Part shown: in pieces, positions 27,186 through 35,519 of the stretch
Layout of the letters: each line of letters begins with the position of its first letter
Numbering within the stretch: the first letter of the stretch is position 1
DNA from: Nostoc sp. XA010
GTDB lineage: Bacteria; Cyanobacteriota; Cyanobacteriia; Cyanobacteriales; Nostocaceae
NCBI RefSeq assembly: GCF_020829625.1
Contig: NZ_JAIVFX010000008.1
Coordinates: 124,001-188,000 of the forward strand
Length of the DNA stretch: 64,000 nt
Direction of reading: 5' to 3'
Position numbers and translations under genes: made by a program
Notes under the pieces: model-generated
Databases searched by the model: none
Told to the model about the DNA's origin: nothing
What the model saw: only the letters and a program-made list of their open reading frames with translations

Positions 27186-28436
27186 TTAGACGTATTTCTT
27201 AAAGGCCAGTGTGACATTATGACCGCCAAACCCAAAAGAATTGGATATTGCCACCTCGACTTTTTGAGCGCGGCTATAGTTAGGCACGTAATCTAAGTCA
27301 CACTCTGGATCGGGATTTTCCAGATTTATTGTCGGTGGAATTTGGTCGTTAGCGATCGCCAGCACTGTTGCGACTGCTTCAATACCTCCAGAACCGCCCA
27401 ATAAATGACCTGTCATAGATTTGGTGGAGCTAATTGCCACCTTATAGGCATGTTCTCCCAAAGCTTTTTTGATTGCTGAGGTTTCTGTTGAATCATTAGC
27501 TGGGGTACTAGTGCCGTGAGCATTAATATAGCTAATATGTTCAGGAGTTATGTTGGCATCTTTGAGCGCTAGTTCTATTGCTCTAGCGGCTCCAAGTCCA
27601 CCAGGAACGGGGGAAGTGATATGGTAAGCGTCACAGGTCATACCATAGCCGATCATTTCGGCATAAATGTGAGCGCCACGACTGAGGGCGTGTTGCAGTT
27701 CTTCGAGAATTAAAATTCCTGAACCTTCACCCAAGACAAATCCATCGCGATCGCGGTCAAAGGGACGGCAAGCATGAGCCGGATCGTCATTACGAAAAGA
27801 GAGGGCTTTGCAAGCGGCAAACCCAGCCATCGATAATGGTGTCACAGCAGACTCTGTTCCGCCGCAAATCATCGCCTGGGCATATCCTCCTTGAATTAAG
27901 CGAAAAGCATCGCCTACAGCGTTAGAGCCAGCAGCGCAGGCAGTTACAGGGCAGGAATTTGGCCCTTTAGCACCCGTGTGAATTGCCGTTAATCCTGCTG
28001 CCATATTGGCGATCATCATCGGTATCATGAATGGACTACAGCGATCTGGCCCACGGTTGAGGTAGATAGTTTGCTGGTCTTCTAATACCTTAATGCCACC
28101 AACGCCAGAACCGATCATGACACCTACCTGTTCTGCATTCAGTTCATTAATAACTAACTGCGCGTTAGCTAGAGCCTGTTTTGCTGCCGAAACCCCAAAT
28201 TGGGCAAATCGATCCATGCGCTTGGCCTCTTTGCGCTCCAAGTAATCATGTGGATCGAAGTTTTTTACTTCAGCAGCAATGCGGCAATCATGGCGAGACG
28301 CATCAAAAAATGTGATGCGGTCAATGCCATTACGTCCACTCAATAATCCATCCCAATATTCTGTTGCTGTGTTACCTATAGGTGTAATCGCGCCAACACC
28401 AGTTACAACAACGCGTTTACGTGTATAATCTGTCAT
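27186..28436 (-). CDS. fabF: Beta-ketoacyl-ACP synthase II
   Basis: Condensing enzyme of type II fatty acid synthesis. 416 residues with the Cys-His-His triad: Cys167 in PVTACAAGSNAV, His in YINAHGTSTPANDSTET and His in STKSMTGHLLGGSGG. C-terminal NSFGFGGHNVTLAFK is typical. The acyl carrier protein gene acpP lies upstream on the same strand 265 bp away. Length and motifs are normal. Confidence 0.97.
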   Translation of the reverse strand: MTDYTRKRVVVTGVGAITPIGNTATEYWDGLLSGRNGIDRITFFDASRHDCRIAAEVKNFDPHDYLERKEAKRMDRFAQFGVSAAKQALANAQLVINELNAEQVGVMIGSGVGGIKVLEDQQTIYLNRGPDRCSPFMIPMMIANMAAGLTAIHTGAKGPNSCPVTACAAGSNAVGDAFRLIQGGYAQAMICGGTESAVTPLSMAGFAACKALSFRNDDPAHACRPFDRDRDGFVLGEGSGILILEELQHALSRGAHIYAEMIGYGMTCDAYHITSPVPGGLGAARAIELALKDANITPEHISYINAHGTSTPANDSTETSAIKKALGEHAYKVAISSTKSMTGHLLGGSGGIEAVATVLAIANDQIPPTINLENPDPECDLDYVPNYSRAQKVEVAISNSFGFGGHNVTLAFKKYV

Positions 28437-28701
28437 GATTCAGTTAAAGGTGGCGAAAAAGCAGCAGGCATTAAACAGTGCTAAGTTTCGTTAGCGTTAG
28501 CGGGGCGTTTAGCCCGTCCTGAGTTCTGAGTTTTGGAAGCACCCAAAGATGGAGAAAACTCCGAACTTTTAGCTCCTAAAACTCTAACTCCTAAACTTTT
28601 AACCGTTCAGCACTCAGTGAAAAGTCAGATCAGTGGTTTTTGCCTAGATGCCCAGAGGGGGCATGGCATTGCCATTTAAACTTCAAAGACTCAAAACTTT
28701 T

Positions 28702-28956
28702 TTAAGCTGATGCGGTAACTTTGTTATTGATGTAATCTACTGCGTCTTGAACCGATACAATCTGTTCGGCAGCTTCGTCAGGAATTTCGATATCAAATTC
28801 TTCTTCCAAAGCCATCACCAGTTCAACGGTATCTAAGGAATCTGCTCCTAAATCTTCCATAAATTTGGACTGGGGAGTGATTTTTCCTGGATCTTCAACA
28901 CTCAGTTGTTCGGTGACGATTTTCTTGACCTTATCAAAAAGTTCCGTTTGGCTCAT
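28702..28956 (-). CDS. acpP: Acyl carrier protein
   Basis: 84 residues, acidic four-helix protein. The phosphopantetheine attachment site is Ser40 in [19 protein letters not shown]. It carries growing acyl chains for FabF and for LpxD, which is also in this window. A 265-bp stretch with no gene separates it from fabF. Confidence 0.97.
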   Translation of the reverse strand: MSQTELFDKVKKIVTEQLSVEDPGKITPQSKFMEDLGADSLDTVELVMALEEEFDIEIPDEAAEQIVSVQDAVDYINNKVTASA

Positions 28957-29377
28957 AAATAATAAAAGTCCTTAACCAGTTGCTAGGTTCTGCTCTTTAC
29001 GGGAAACATTGTTTTGAGCATATACATCTTATCGTCAAGCGCGATCGCCCGTATACTACCAAGGGTTTTTCTATTAGAAAATCCCTCCCCTTACTCAAAA
29101 GAATCGGGTAAGTTTTCTTAGAATTGGGTATAGGAACGGACTATGCCATTGCCAACAGGATGTAAATGTTTCGGTTGTCCAATTATTGCTAACTTTCTTT
29201 ACAATGTCTCGGTCAGTATTTACAGCCTTGCTAGCAATCAGAATATATAGACGCTGCGGCTTTGAACCTAGACGGTTAAAGAGACGGTGAACGTCAAACA
29301 TCAGAGCTTAGGTGCTAACAAGGAATAATAAAACAGTTATTGTTTTAGAGCGATCGCTCTAACCCAAACATACCTCT
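28957..29377. other. Divergent intergenic region, acpP / HdrB-like gene
   Basis: 421 bp holding the outward promoters of both genes. A 68-codon minus-strand frame at 29095-29301 has no recognisable sequence and I do not call it. A perfect 18-bp HIP1-centred palindrome, TTAGAGCGATCGCTCTAA, lies at 29345-29362, 15 bp before the downstream ATG. Confidence 0.5.
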
Positions 29378-30283
29378 ATGCTATCTCAGACACTTAAATA
29401 TGCTTACTTCCCCGGTTGTGTTGCCCAAGGGGCCTGTCGGGAACTTTACCAGTCAACTCAAGCGCTTACCCAAGCACTAGGCATTGAACTAGTTGAACTT
29501 AAAAAAGCTGCTTGCTGCGGTTCTGGCACATTTAAAGAAGATTCGCAACTGCTAGAAGATACAGTCAATGCCAGAAATATTGCCCTAGCTGAAGAATTAA
29601 ATTTGCCCTTACTTACCCATTGCAGCACTTGTCAAGGTGTTATCGGTCATGTGAATGAACACCTGAAAGAATGTAAGACTTCTGACCCGGCATACATTCA
29701 ACAGGTTAATGGCTTACTGGATAAAGAAGGCTGTTCACCTTATCGCGGCACTACCGATGTTAAACATCTTCTCTACGCCTTGGTAACAGATTACGGTTTA
29801 GAGGAAATTACCAAGCGTGTCACCCGGAAGTTAACTGGATTAAAATGCGCGGCTTTTTATGGCTGTTATCTCCTCCGCGCCCAAAAATCTATGCCCTATG
29901 ATGACCCGTTCCAACCGGAAGCGATGGAAAATATGTTTCGGGCGGTGGGTGCAACACCAATTTATTACCGAGGCCGGACACAATGTTGTGGTTGGCCTCT
30001 GGCTAGTTATGCCACTACCCAATCTTTCAAGATGGCGGGGATGCATATTCAGGACGCTTTGACATCTGGTGCTGACTGTATAGTTACACCTTGTCCTTTG
30101 TGCCACTTAAATTTAGATTCGCGTCAGCCAGAGGTGGAAAAGGTGATTGAGCAAAAATTAGGTTTACCAGTGCTGCATTTATCCCAGTTGATTGCTTTGG
30201 CACTTGGGGTTAGTCCAAAAGAACTGGGTTTAGATCGCCACGTTGTTTCTACAAAGCCAGTGTTGGAGAAATTAGGATTTTAG
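29378..30283 (+). CDS. HdrB-like Fe-S subunit (SdhE/CCG-domain protein)
   Basis: 301 residues with two CCG domains. First: FPGCVAQGACRE ... KKAACCGSGTF and LLTHCSTCQGV. Second: AAFYGCYLLR, RTQCCGWPLAS and VTPCPLCHLNLD. This is the subunit-B fold of heterodisulfide reductases, also used as the membrane-side subunit of type E succinate dehydrogenase in cyanobacteria and sulfolobales. The many cysteines bind a non-cubane [4Fe-4S] cluster. No other dehydrogenase subunits are nearby, so the electron partner is unknown; a role in succinate:quinone oxidoreduction is the most likely. Confidence 0.88.
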   Translation: MLSQTLKYAYFPGCVAQGACRELYQSTQALTQALGIELVELKKAACCGSGTFKEDSQLLEDTVNARNIALAEELNLPLLTHCSTCQGVIGHVNEHLKECKTSDPAYIQQVNGLLDKEGCSPYRGTTDVKHLLYALVTDYGLEEITKRVTRKLTGLKCAAFYGCYLLRAQKSMPYDDPFQPEAMENMFRAVGATPIYYRGRTQCCGWPLASYATTQSFKMAGMHIQDALTSGADCIVTPCPLCHLNLDSRQPEVEKVIEQKLGLPVLHLSQLIALALGVSPKELGLDRHVVSTKPVLEKLGF

Positions 30284-30288
30284 TAGGA

Positions 30289-30399
30289 CTAGTACCGCTA
30301 CGCGGAAGTCAAAAGTCAAAAGTCAAAAGTCAAAATTCATGTATTTTAGGGCTTTGAAAGATTGAGAATGGTATTTTCATTTTCGTCACGCTGTACTAG
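30289..30399. mobile_element. MITE-like 111-bp repeat, copy A
   Basis: Starts CTAGTACCGC and ends GCTGTACTAG, so the ends are inverted repeats (9 of 10 bases). Inside are GGAAGTCA, tandem AAAAGTC units, GGCTTTGAAAGATTGAGAA and TTTTCATTTTCGTCACGCTG. The copy at 59214-59325 has the same ends and order and is 112 bp long. No protein is coded, so it would need a transposase from elsewhere. No target duplication is evident. Confidence 0.65.
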
Positions 30400-30986
30400 T
30401 ACTATTTAGTTTGTGTTTGCCAGTCGCTACAACGGGTGCAACCCCTGCAACGCGCTGGCTCACCACTATGCTATGCGTTTACGAAATTACAAGTTAGCCG
30501 GTAGGCGTAAAGCTCAGTGGCTTTAGCCCTGAGATATAAGCAACTCGTGCGGTTTTAACCGCATTCAGAATTAATTTTTGGTACGCGGCATGGTATAAGA
30601 TAGCTATGCCACAGGTAGAATAACCGCGCTTCTCAAATGGATAATCAACCCCAAAACGACTGGCTAGGAAAAAATAATGGATAGTGGGTAGCGAGAAAAC
30701 CACGATAATAAAAGCCTTGATGCCAACGCGCATTCAGACCAGTAAACATACTATTTATTGATTGTACAAAGTACCGTAGGGCATACGGGAACTAGAGAAA
30801 CGATTCTCTAACGCTTAGGGAGATGAAGGCCACTGGGGTCAACCAAATTAGACTAGAAACTTTGTTCAATAAACGGGTTTCCGGTTTAAGTATTGCCGAA
30901 AGGATGGATGATTTTAAGGTACGTCGATGAACTAAGAATCCCAGTGTCTTCAGACCTGAGAGTGTCAATTTTGAATATACCCAACA
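30400..30986. other. Repeat-rich gap, possible IS200/IS605-type remnant
   Basis: No intact gene. Features: hairpins CTCAGTGGCTTTAGCCCTGAG at about 30512 and GCGGTTTTAACCGC at about 30550; a minus-strand frame reading NARWHQGFYYRGFLATHYPL near 30640-30735 that stops at once; and ACTAAGAATCCCAGTGTCTT with AGACCTGAGAGTGTCAA at about 30930-30968, which resembles the right-end/guide-RNA hairpin that follows tnpB genes in cyanobacteria. The element assignment rests on memory of those ends and is weak; no tnpB coding sequence remains. Confidence 0.35.
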
Positions 30987-32039
30987 ATGAAATTCAGCGA
31001 AATCCTCGGCCAATTTGGTGATGCTGCTACCAATCATAGTTTGACTAGCAACCCAGACTATGACCCAGAAATTACAGGGGTAGCAGCTATTGATGAAGCT
31101 ACTATCGGTACTCTCAGCTATGTAGAAGGGGCAAAGTTTGGGTCTTTTATCGGTAAGACCAATGCTAGTGCTTTAATTTTGCCCCAGGATGAAAAATTAC
31201 AGGTGCTTGCACAAGAGAGAGGTATTGTCTGGCTAGCAACCCCAGATCCGCGATTATTGTTTGCCAAAGCGATCGCACTTTTTTACCAACCATATCGCCC
31301 TATCCCAGAAATTCATCCCACTGCTGTGATTCATTCCACCGCAAAAGTTGGTAGTGATGTTTACATTGGCCCCCATGCTGTTATTCAACAAGGGGTAGAA
31401 ATTGGCGATAGGGCAATTATTCATCCCAATGTGGTGATTTATCCAGATGCCAAAATAGGCGATCGCACCACCTTGCACGCTAACTGTACCATCCACGAAC
31501 GCAGCCGCATCGGTGCAGATTGTGTGATTCATAGTGGTGCTGTCATTGGTGCAGAAGGCTTTGGTTTTGTTCCTACTCGTACTGGTTGGTTGAAAATGGA
31601 ACAATCTGGCTATACAGTCTTAGAAGATGGCGTGGAAGTTGGCTGCAACAGTGCCATTGACCGCCCAGCCGTTGGAGAAACACGGGTCGGCTGCAATACA
31701 GTAATTGATAACTTAGTGCAAATAGGTCACGGTTGCCAAATTGGTGCAGGCTGTGCGATCGCAGGTCAGGTTGGCATGGCCGGAGGTGTTAAGCTGGGAA
31801 ATCGCGTTATTTTAGCTGGACAAACAGGAATAACCAATCAAGTGAAGATCGGAGATGGGGCGATGACATCTGCTCAAACTGGAATTCACAGCGATGTTGC
31901 ACCAGGAGAAGTTGTCTGCGGAACTCCAGCCATTCCTTACAAACTATATCTGAAGGTATGTGCTGTTTATAGTCGTCTGCCAGATATGTATCAATCGCTA
32001 AAACAATTGCAACGTAAATCCAAAAATAGCAATGAGTGA
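30987..32039 (+). CDS. lpxD: UDP-3-O-acylglucosamine N-acyltransferase
   Basis: Third step of lipid A synthesis; uses 3-hydroxyacyl-ACP. 350 residues. The N-terminal uridine-binding domain is followed by a left-handed beta-helix of hexapeptide repeats (IHPTAVIHSTAKVGSDVYIG onward, through IGDRTTLHANCTIHERSRIG). HGCQIGAGCAIAGQVGMAG holds the expected active-site His of the DNLVQIGHGC loop. C-terminal helices are normal. Cyanobacterial outer membrane lipid A is the product. The only other lipid-linked genes in the window are acpP and fabF; lpxA/lpxC are not near. Confidence 0.95.
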   Translation: MKFSEILGQFGDAATNHSLTSNPDYDPEITGVAAIDEATIGTLSYVEGAKFGSFIGKTNASALILPQDEKLQVLAQERGIVWLATPDPRLLFAKAIALFYQPYRPIPEIHPTAVIHSTAKVGSDVYIGPHAVIQQGVEIGDRAIIHPNVVIYPDAKIGDRTTLHANCTIHERSRIGADCVIHSGAVIGAEGFGFVPTRTGWLKMEQSGYTVLEDGVEVGCNSAIDRPAVGETRVGCNTVIDNLVQIGHGCQIGAGCAIAGQVGMAGGVKLGNRVILAGQTGITNQVKIGDGAMTSAQTGIHSDVAPGEVVCGTPAIPYKLYLKVCAVYSRLPDMYQSLKQLQRKSKNSNE

Positions 32040-32362
32040 AGCGGACATGAGGTTAGAATTACCCACATTTTTGTAACATTCTCATCTAGTCCGCCTCAGA
32101 ATGAATTCTGAGTCTAATAGCGAAAGTCGTCTAAAGACGACTAACAAAAGGTTATGAGGTGTGATGGGTAAAAGCAGGGCTGGAGCCGCTTACTACAAGC
32201 GAATCAATCTGAAAAAATAAATGGCGATTAGCTTAGAGGTTGCTTGAAAAGGCGACTGGAAGTCGCGGCTACACAGTCAAAACCCACCTCCGTGGGTTAA
32301 ACATCATTGATTTTCTCTTAGTCCACGGAGGTGCACTTAGTTTTGACTTCCGCCTTGCGGTA
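32040..32362. other. Gap made largely of dispersed repeats
   Basis: Holds GTCGTCTAAAGACGAC (about 32127-32142), the GGCGACTGGAAGTCGCGGCT / CCCACCTCCGTGGG repeat (see 32250-32340) and a cut-off end of the 111-bp element at 32341-32366 reading into the next gene. No coding sequence seen. Confidence 0.6.
32250..32340. repeat. Dispersed repeat with CCACCTCCGTGG palindromes
   Basis: Modules: GGCGACTGGAAGTCGCGGCT, then CTACACAGTCAAAACCCACC, TCCGTGGGTTAAAC, and TTAGTCCACGGAGGTGCACTTAG. The same modules occur in reverse at about 40014-40076 (TTTTAGCCCACGGAGGTGGG ... TGTGTAGCCGCGAATTCTATTCGCC). The facing CCACCTCCGTGG and CCACGGAGGTG copies can form a long hairpin. Confidence 0.7.
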
Positions 32363-32366
32363 CTAG
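32341..32366 (-). mobile_element. Truncated copy C of the 111-bp element
   Basis: On the minus strand it reads CTAGTACCGCAAGGCGGAAG then TCAAAA, matching the first 26 bp of copy B at 59214. The rest is missing and the CCACGGAGGTG repeat takes over. Its end overlaps the stop region of the flavoprotein gene at 32363 by a few bases, so the element supplies that gene's stop codon. Confidence 0.6.
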
Positions 32367-33595
32367 TCGCTACTCGCCATTGCTACACCTGCTAAATACC
32401 CAGTTGTCCAAGCACTTTGGAAGTTAAACCCACCGGTAACGCCATCAATATCTAAGATTTCTCCGGCAAAATAAAGACCAGGAACTAACCTACTTTCCAT
32501 GGTCTTAAAGTTGACTTCTTTGAGGTTGACACCGCCACAGGTAACAAATTCTTCTTTAAAGGCTCCTTTACCGTTGATTAAATATTGTCCCTGAGTAAGT
32601 TCTTGCAACAGTTTATTTAAGGTTTTATTAGATATTTCTGCCCAACGGTCTTCTGTGGTAATGCCTGCACGGGCAATGATATATTGCCAGAGACGATGGG
32701 GTAGGTCAACGCCGCGATGCAATGCGATCGCTTTCTTTCCCCATTCATCTTTGACTGCTAAAACTTTTCCTCGCACTTCTTCTTGTTGCAATTGGGGCAG
32801 CCAATTAATCAATAATGTGGCTTGATAGCGGCTTTCGTGTAGAACTCTCGCACCCCAAGCAGAAAGCTTCAGAACTGCGGGGCCACTCAAACCCCAGTGA
32901 GTAATTAGCAATGGGCCAATTTGTTGTAATTGGGATTTTCCACCCCCAGATAACCGCAATTGCACTGGGTTAACGCTAACTCCAGCTAAAGCCCGCAATT
33001 GAGGATCAGCAATATTGAAGGTAAATAAAGAAGGTACTGGCGATTCTATTTGATGACCTAACTCTTTGACAATTTTATAACCTATAAGGCTGCTGCCGGT
33101 CGCAAGAAGTAGGCGATCGCATTTAATCTGCTCTCCCGACTTCAAAAGAATATCAAACCCCCCATCTGCTACGGTCACTGAAGTTACGTGTGTACCGATA
33201 CGGAGTTTTACTCCAGATGTCGCCACCGCTTTAATCAGACATTCCACAATAGTTTCTGAAGTGTTGGTGACAGGAAACATCCGGCCATCGGCTTCAGTTT
33301 TTAGATAGACTCCAGCAGCAGCAAACCAAGCTACTGTATCTTGAGGCCCAAACCGAGTCAAAGCCCCCCGTAAAGCTTTTGCACCTCTGGGGTAATTTTG
33401 CACCAACTCCTCAGGTAAAAAGCAAGCGTGAGTAACGTTGCAGCGTCCGCCACCAGAAATTAGCACTTTCGCTAGGGGTTGGCGACTGGCTTCAAGTAAA
33501 GTAACTTGGGCATCAGGATTGCCTTTAGCACAAGCGATCGCGCCAAAAAATCCTGCTGCTCCACCCCCAATAACTACGATTCGTAACGGTAGCAA
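32363..33595 (-). CDS. HI0933/BaiN-type FAD-dependent oxidoreductase
   Basis: 410 residues. FAD-binding GxGxxG at the start (IVVIGGGAAGFFGAIACAKG), then AKVLISGGGRCNVTHA, the family signature GRCNVTN-like loop, a middle inserted domain, LLLATGSS and the C-terminal GLYFAGEILDIDGVTGGFNF, all typical of the HI0933 family (YhiN, BaiN). Substrate not established; a role in quinone or steroid-like reduction is known only for gut bacterial members. The C-terminal residues are altered by the repeat at 32341-32366. Confidence 0.88.
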   Translation of the reverse strand: MLPLRIVVIGGGAAGFFGAIACAKGNPDAQVTLLEASRQPLAKVLISGGGRCNVTHACFLPEELVQNYPRGAKALRGALTRFGPQDTVAWFAAAGVYLKTEADGRMFPVTNTSETIVECLIKAVATSGVKLRIGTHVTSVTVADGGFDILLKSGEQIKCDRLLLATGSSLIGYKIVKELGHQIESPVPSLFTFNIADPQLRALAGVSVNPVQLRLSGGGKSQLQQIGPLLITHWGLSGPAVLKLSAWGARVLHESRYQATLLINWLPQLQQEEVRGKVLAVKDEWGKKAIALHRGVDLPHRLWQYIIARAGITTEDRWAEISNKTLNKLLQELTQGQYLINGKGAFKEEFVTCGGVNLKEVNFKTMESRLVPGLYFAGEILDIDGVTGGFNFQSAWTTGYLAGVAMASSD

Positions 33596-33644
33596 GTTTT
33601 AAAATTTCTCAATAGCACGTACTTTACTAGGCTAGCCGTTATCT

Positions 33645-33809
33645 TCACTCTTCAACTAGTTCAAATTGATCTTTTGTGGCACCACAAGTCGGACATACCC
33701 AATCATCTGGTATAGCTTCAAAGGCTGTTCCCGGTGCTATATCGCTATCTGGATCGCCTACTTCTGGGTCATATTCATAGGCGCAAGCAGTACATATATA
33801 CTTTGCCAT
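33645..33809 (-). CDS. Rubredoxin (54 aa)
   Basis: A short gene: [20 protein letters not shown] to a stop at 33645-33647, 54 residues. Two CxxC pairs (Cys6-Cys9 in CTAC, Cys39-Cys42 in CPTC) bind one iron; [16 protein letters not shown] is the classic rubredoxin end. GAGGAAA precedes the ATG. There is no C-terminal membrane helix, so this is a soluble electron carrier, not the photosystem-linked RubA form. It lies 49 bp downstream of the HI0933 gene on the minus strand, but a 35-bp gap with no clear promoter makes co-transcription uncertain in direction: the rubredoxin gene is upstream. Confidence 0.95.
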   Translation of the reverse strand: MAKYICTACAYEYDPEVGDPDSDIAPGTAFEAIPDDWVCPTCGATKDQFELVEE

Positions 33810-34038
33810 GTTCGTTTCCTCTAATAAATTGTTAGCTTTGCTTCAGTATTAAATACTTCTGGTAGTTAGTCAAAATAGGTTTAGTCATTAGTCGAAGAGA
33901 AACCACGCCCACCAACGGCAGAGCTACGGGCATTCCTTGGGATGTGGTTTTAATTAGTTCGATATCAGTAGTTTTTTTCGCCCAGGAGGGGGGCGATATA
34001 TACCAAAAGCTCTTGTATTTTAGACCAATGACAAATGA

Positions 34039-34233
34039 CTAAAAACGCCACCAAGTTCTTTGAACGTAACTGATAATCGCGATCGCGATCGCTCCAAGTA
34101 ACAATAGCCAAATTATTCCACCTGGAATAAAAGTTAGAATACCAAAGCCTCTGAGTACCCAAACGGCGACGCTAATGCCGAGAAGGATACCAAAAATCTG
34201 GATTAATCTCCGATTTAAAGAAGATTGACTCAC
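34039..34233 (-). CDS. Small two-helix membrane protein
   Basis: 64 residues: basic start MSQSSLNRRLIQIF, two hydrophobic helices (GILLGISVAVWVLRGFGILT and GGIIWLLLLGAIAIAIISYV) and a basic-aromatic end QRTWWRF. The two helices form a hairpin with both ends in the cytoplasm. Frequent in cyanobacteria as a hypothetical protein; function unknown. The second helix is written by overlapping HIP1 sites (GCGATCGCGATCGC). Confidence 0.7.
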   Translation of the reverse strand: MSQSSLNRRLIQIFGILLGISVAVWVLRGFGILTFIPGGIIWLLLLGAIAIAIISYVQRTWWRF

Positions 34234-34655
34234 CTACTTTTCCTCCCAACTCAACAGACATTACAGTTGATATTGATAATTAAGATATGAAGTTCTCATG
34301 AAGTTGCAGTTTCATCAGAAATAATACGTAAAAGTTTAGAAAAGCTATCCGAACATTGGGTTAAAGTGCTTGATATTAGGTCGTATTTGTGCCATTCTAG
34401 CTGCTAACAACGCAGTTTTTCATCTATAAATATTGCTTTGATAAAACTTACTTCAGTATTAATTGTATTAATTGTAATAAGAAACACAGTTTTTACAGTA
34501 AAGTAACTGAAATAATTAGCAAAAATCGCCGTTTCTGGAAAAGATAAGTATTAGACTGGAGCTAAAGTTTAATGGGTTGGATCTTAAGCCAAGTTTTACA
34601 GCTTGTAGTTTCAACTTAATTTAGGTGGATGAGTTGAGGAGTAACTTAAATCATT
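34234..34655. other. 422-bp gap
   Basis: AT-rich divergent promoter region between the small membrane protein and the SRPBCC gene. No structured repeat or RNA recognised. Confidence 0.45.
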
Positions 34656-35222
34656 ATGTCTGCATCTTATATATCAGACTCAATTATTGCAGGTTCAGAT
34701 ATGGCTTGGAATCAAGACAAGCAAAATTTGCTCGTACAGGGTGAAATTTTAGTAGAAACGCGATCGCACAAAAGCTGGGGTGGCGCGGTGACAGCCTGGA
34801 TGTATGTGCCGATGGTGCGATCGCAAGTCTGGCAGCAATTAACTGATTACCCCCGGTGGGTGCAATATTTTCCTGATATCACTAAAAGCGAGATATTACA
34901 CAAAGGTGAAGTCAAACGCCTGTATCAAGCAGCACAAAAAGTCTTTTTCTTTTTCACAGCTCAAGTTGAAATTTACCTCAACGTTGTAGAAGTGCTGGGG
35001 CAACAAATCCAATTTCGCATGGAAAAAGGGACTTTTGAGGATTTTAACGCTCATTTAGAACTAAAAGATTGCGGTAATGGTACTTTGCTAGCTTATACTG
35101 TGCAAGCTACACCTCTTATTCCAATTCCATCAATTTTCATTCAACAAGCAATGAACTTTGAGTTACCTGCAAATATGCGTAAAATGCGACAAGTACTTTG
35201 TAAGGGTCAAGATAATTCGTAA
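34656..35222 (+). CDS. SRPBCC (START-like/polyketide cyclase) protein
   Basis: 188 residues. One SRPBCC domain: VTAWMYVPMVRSQVWQQLTD starts the fold, YPRWVQYFPDITKSEILHKG is the usual second block, then strands and the closing long helix IFIQQAMNFELPANMRKMRQ. These bind hydrophobic ligands. Cyanobacterial relatives are annotated as cyclase/dehydrase; ligand unknown. The first 18 residues are not part of the domain; a second ATG at 34701 is a possible start. Confidence 0.85.
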   Translation: MSASYISDSIIAGSDMAWNQDKQNLLVQGEILVETRSHKSWGGAVTAWMYVPMVRSQVWQQLTDYPRWVQYFPDITKSEILHKGEVKRLYQAAQKVFFFFTAQVEIYLNVVEVLGQQIQFRMEKGTFEDFNAHLELKDCGNGTLLAYTVQATPLIPIPSIFIQQAMNFELPANMRKMRQVLCKGQDNS

Positions 35223-35290
35223 TTCGTAATGGGCTACGCCCCGCTACGCTAACGTAATTCGTAATTATTACCTTACGAATGCTTGATAAA

Positions 35291-35326
35291 AAAACGCCAA
35301 GACGCTCTTGCTTGACTTGGCGTTTT
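35291..35326. terminator. Terminator between SRPBCC gene and clpB
   Basis: AAAACGCCAAG (35291-35301) and CTTGGCGTTTT (35316-35326), 11-bp perfect stem with A-run before and T-run at the end, so it can serve both converging genes. Confidence 0.8.
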
Positions 35327-35430
35327 GGCGTGAGATGAACTTCAAGGAAGAGGCAACGGGAAAGGAGACAGAGGGAAGAGGATAAGGGTAAAGTTCTCAC
35401 TAGTCACCTTGTCTCTCCTACCTCCCCCTG

Positions 35431-35507
35431 CTCCCTGCTCCCTGCTCCCTGCTCCCTGCTCCCTGCTCCCTGCTCCCTGCTCCCTGCTCCCTGCTCCCTG
35501 CTCCCTG
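35431..35507. repeat. Tandem heptamer repeat (CTCCCTG)11
   Basis: Eleven perfect copies of CTCCCTG, preceded by a partial one, ending 13 bp before the clpB stop. This is one of the short tandem repeats of heterocystous cyanobacteria; copy number is probably variable between strains. Confidence 0.95.
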
Positions 35508-35519
35508 CCTCTTTTTGAA

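Noticed and set aside
28437..28701. Possible gene between fabF and acpP
   Set aside because: Only short repeats such as AACTCCTAAACTTTTAA; all frames are closed.
29095..29301. 68-codon minus-strand frame between acpP and the HdrB-like gene
   Set aside because: No family resemblance and sits in a divergent promoter region; may be chance.
30494..30733. 79-codon minus-strand frame in the gap before lpxD
   Set aside because: The recognisable NARWHQGFYYRG run is in another frame and stops early; treated as part of a degenerate repeat.
33965..34162. 65-codon minus-strand frame overlapping the small membrane protein
   Set aside because: Different frame of the same DNA as 34039-34233, whose two clear membrane helices make it the better candidate.
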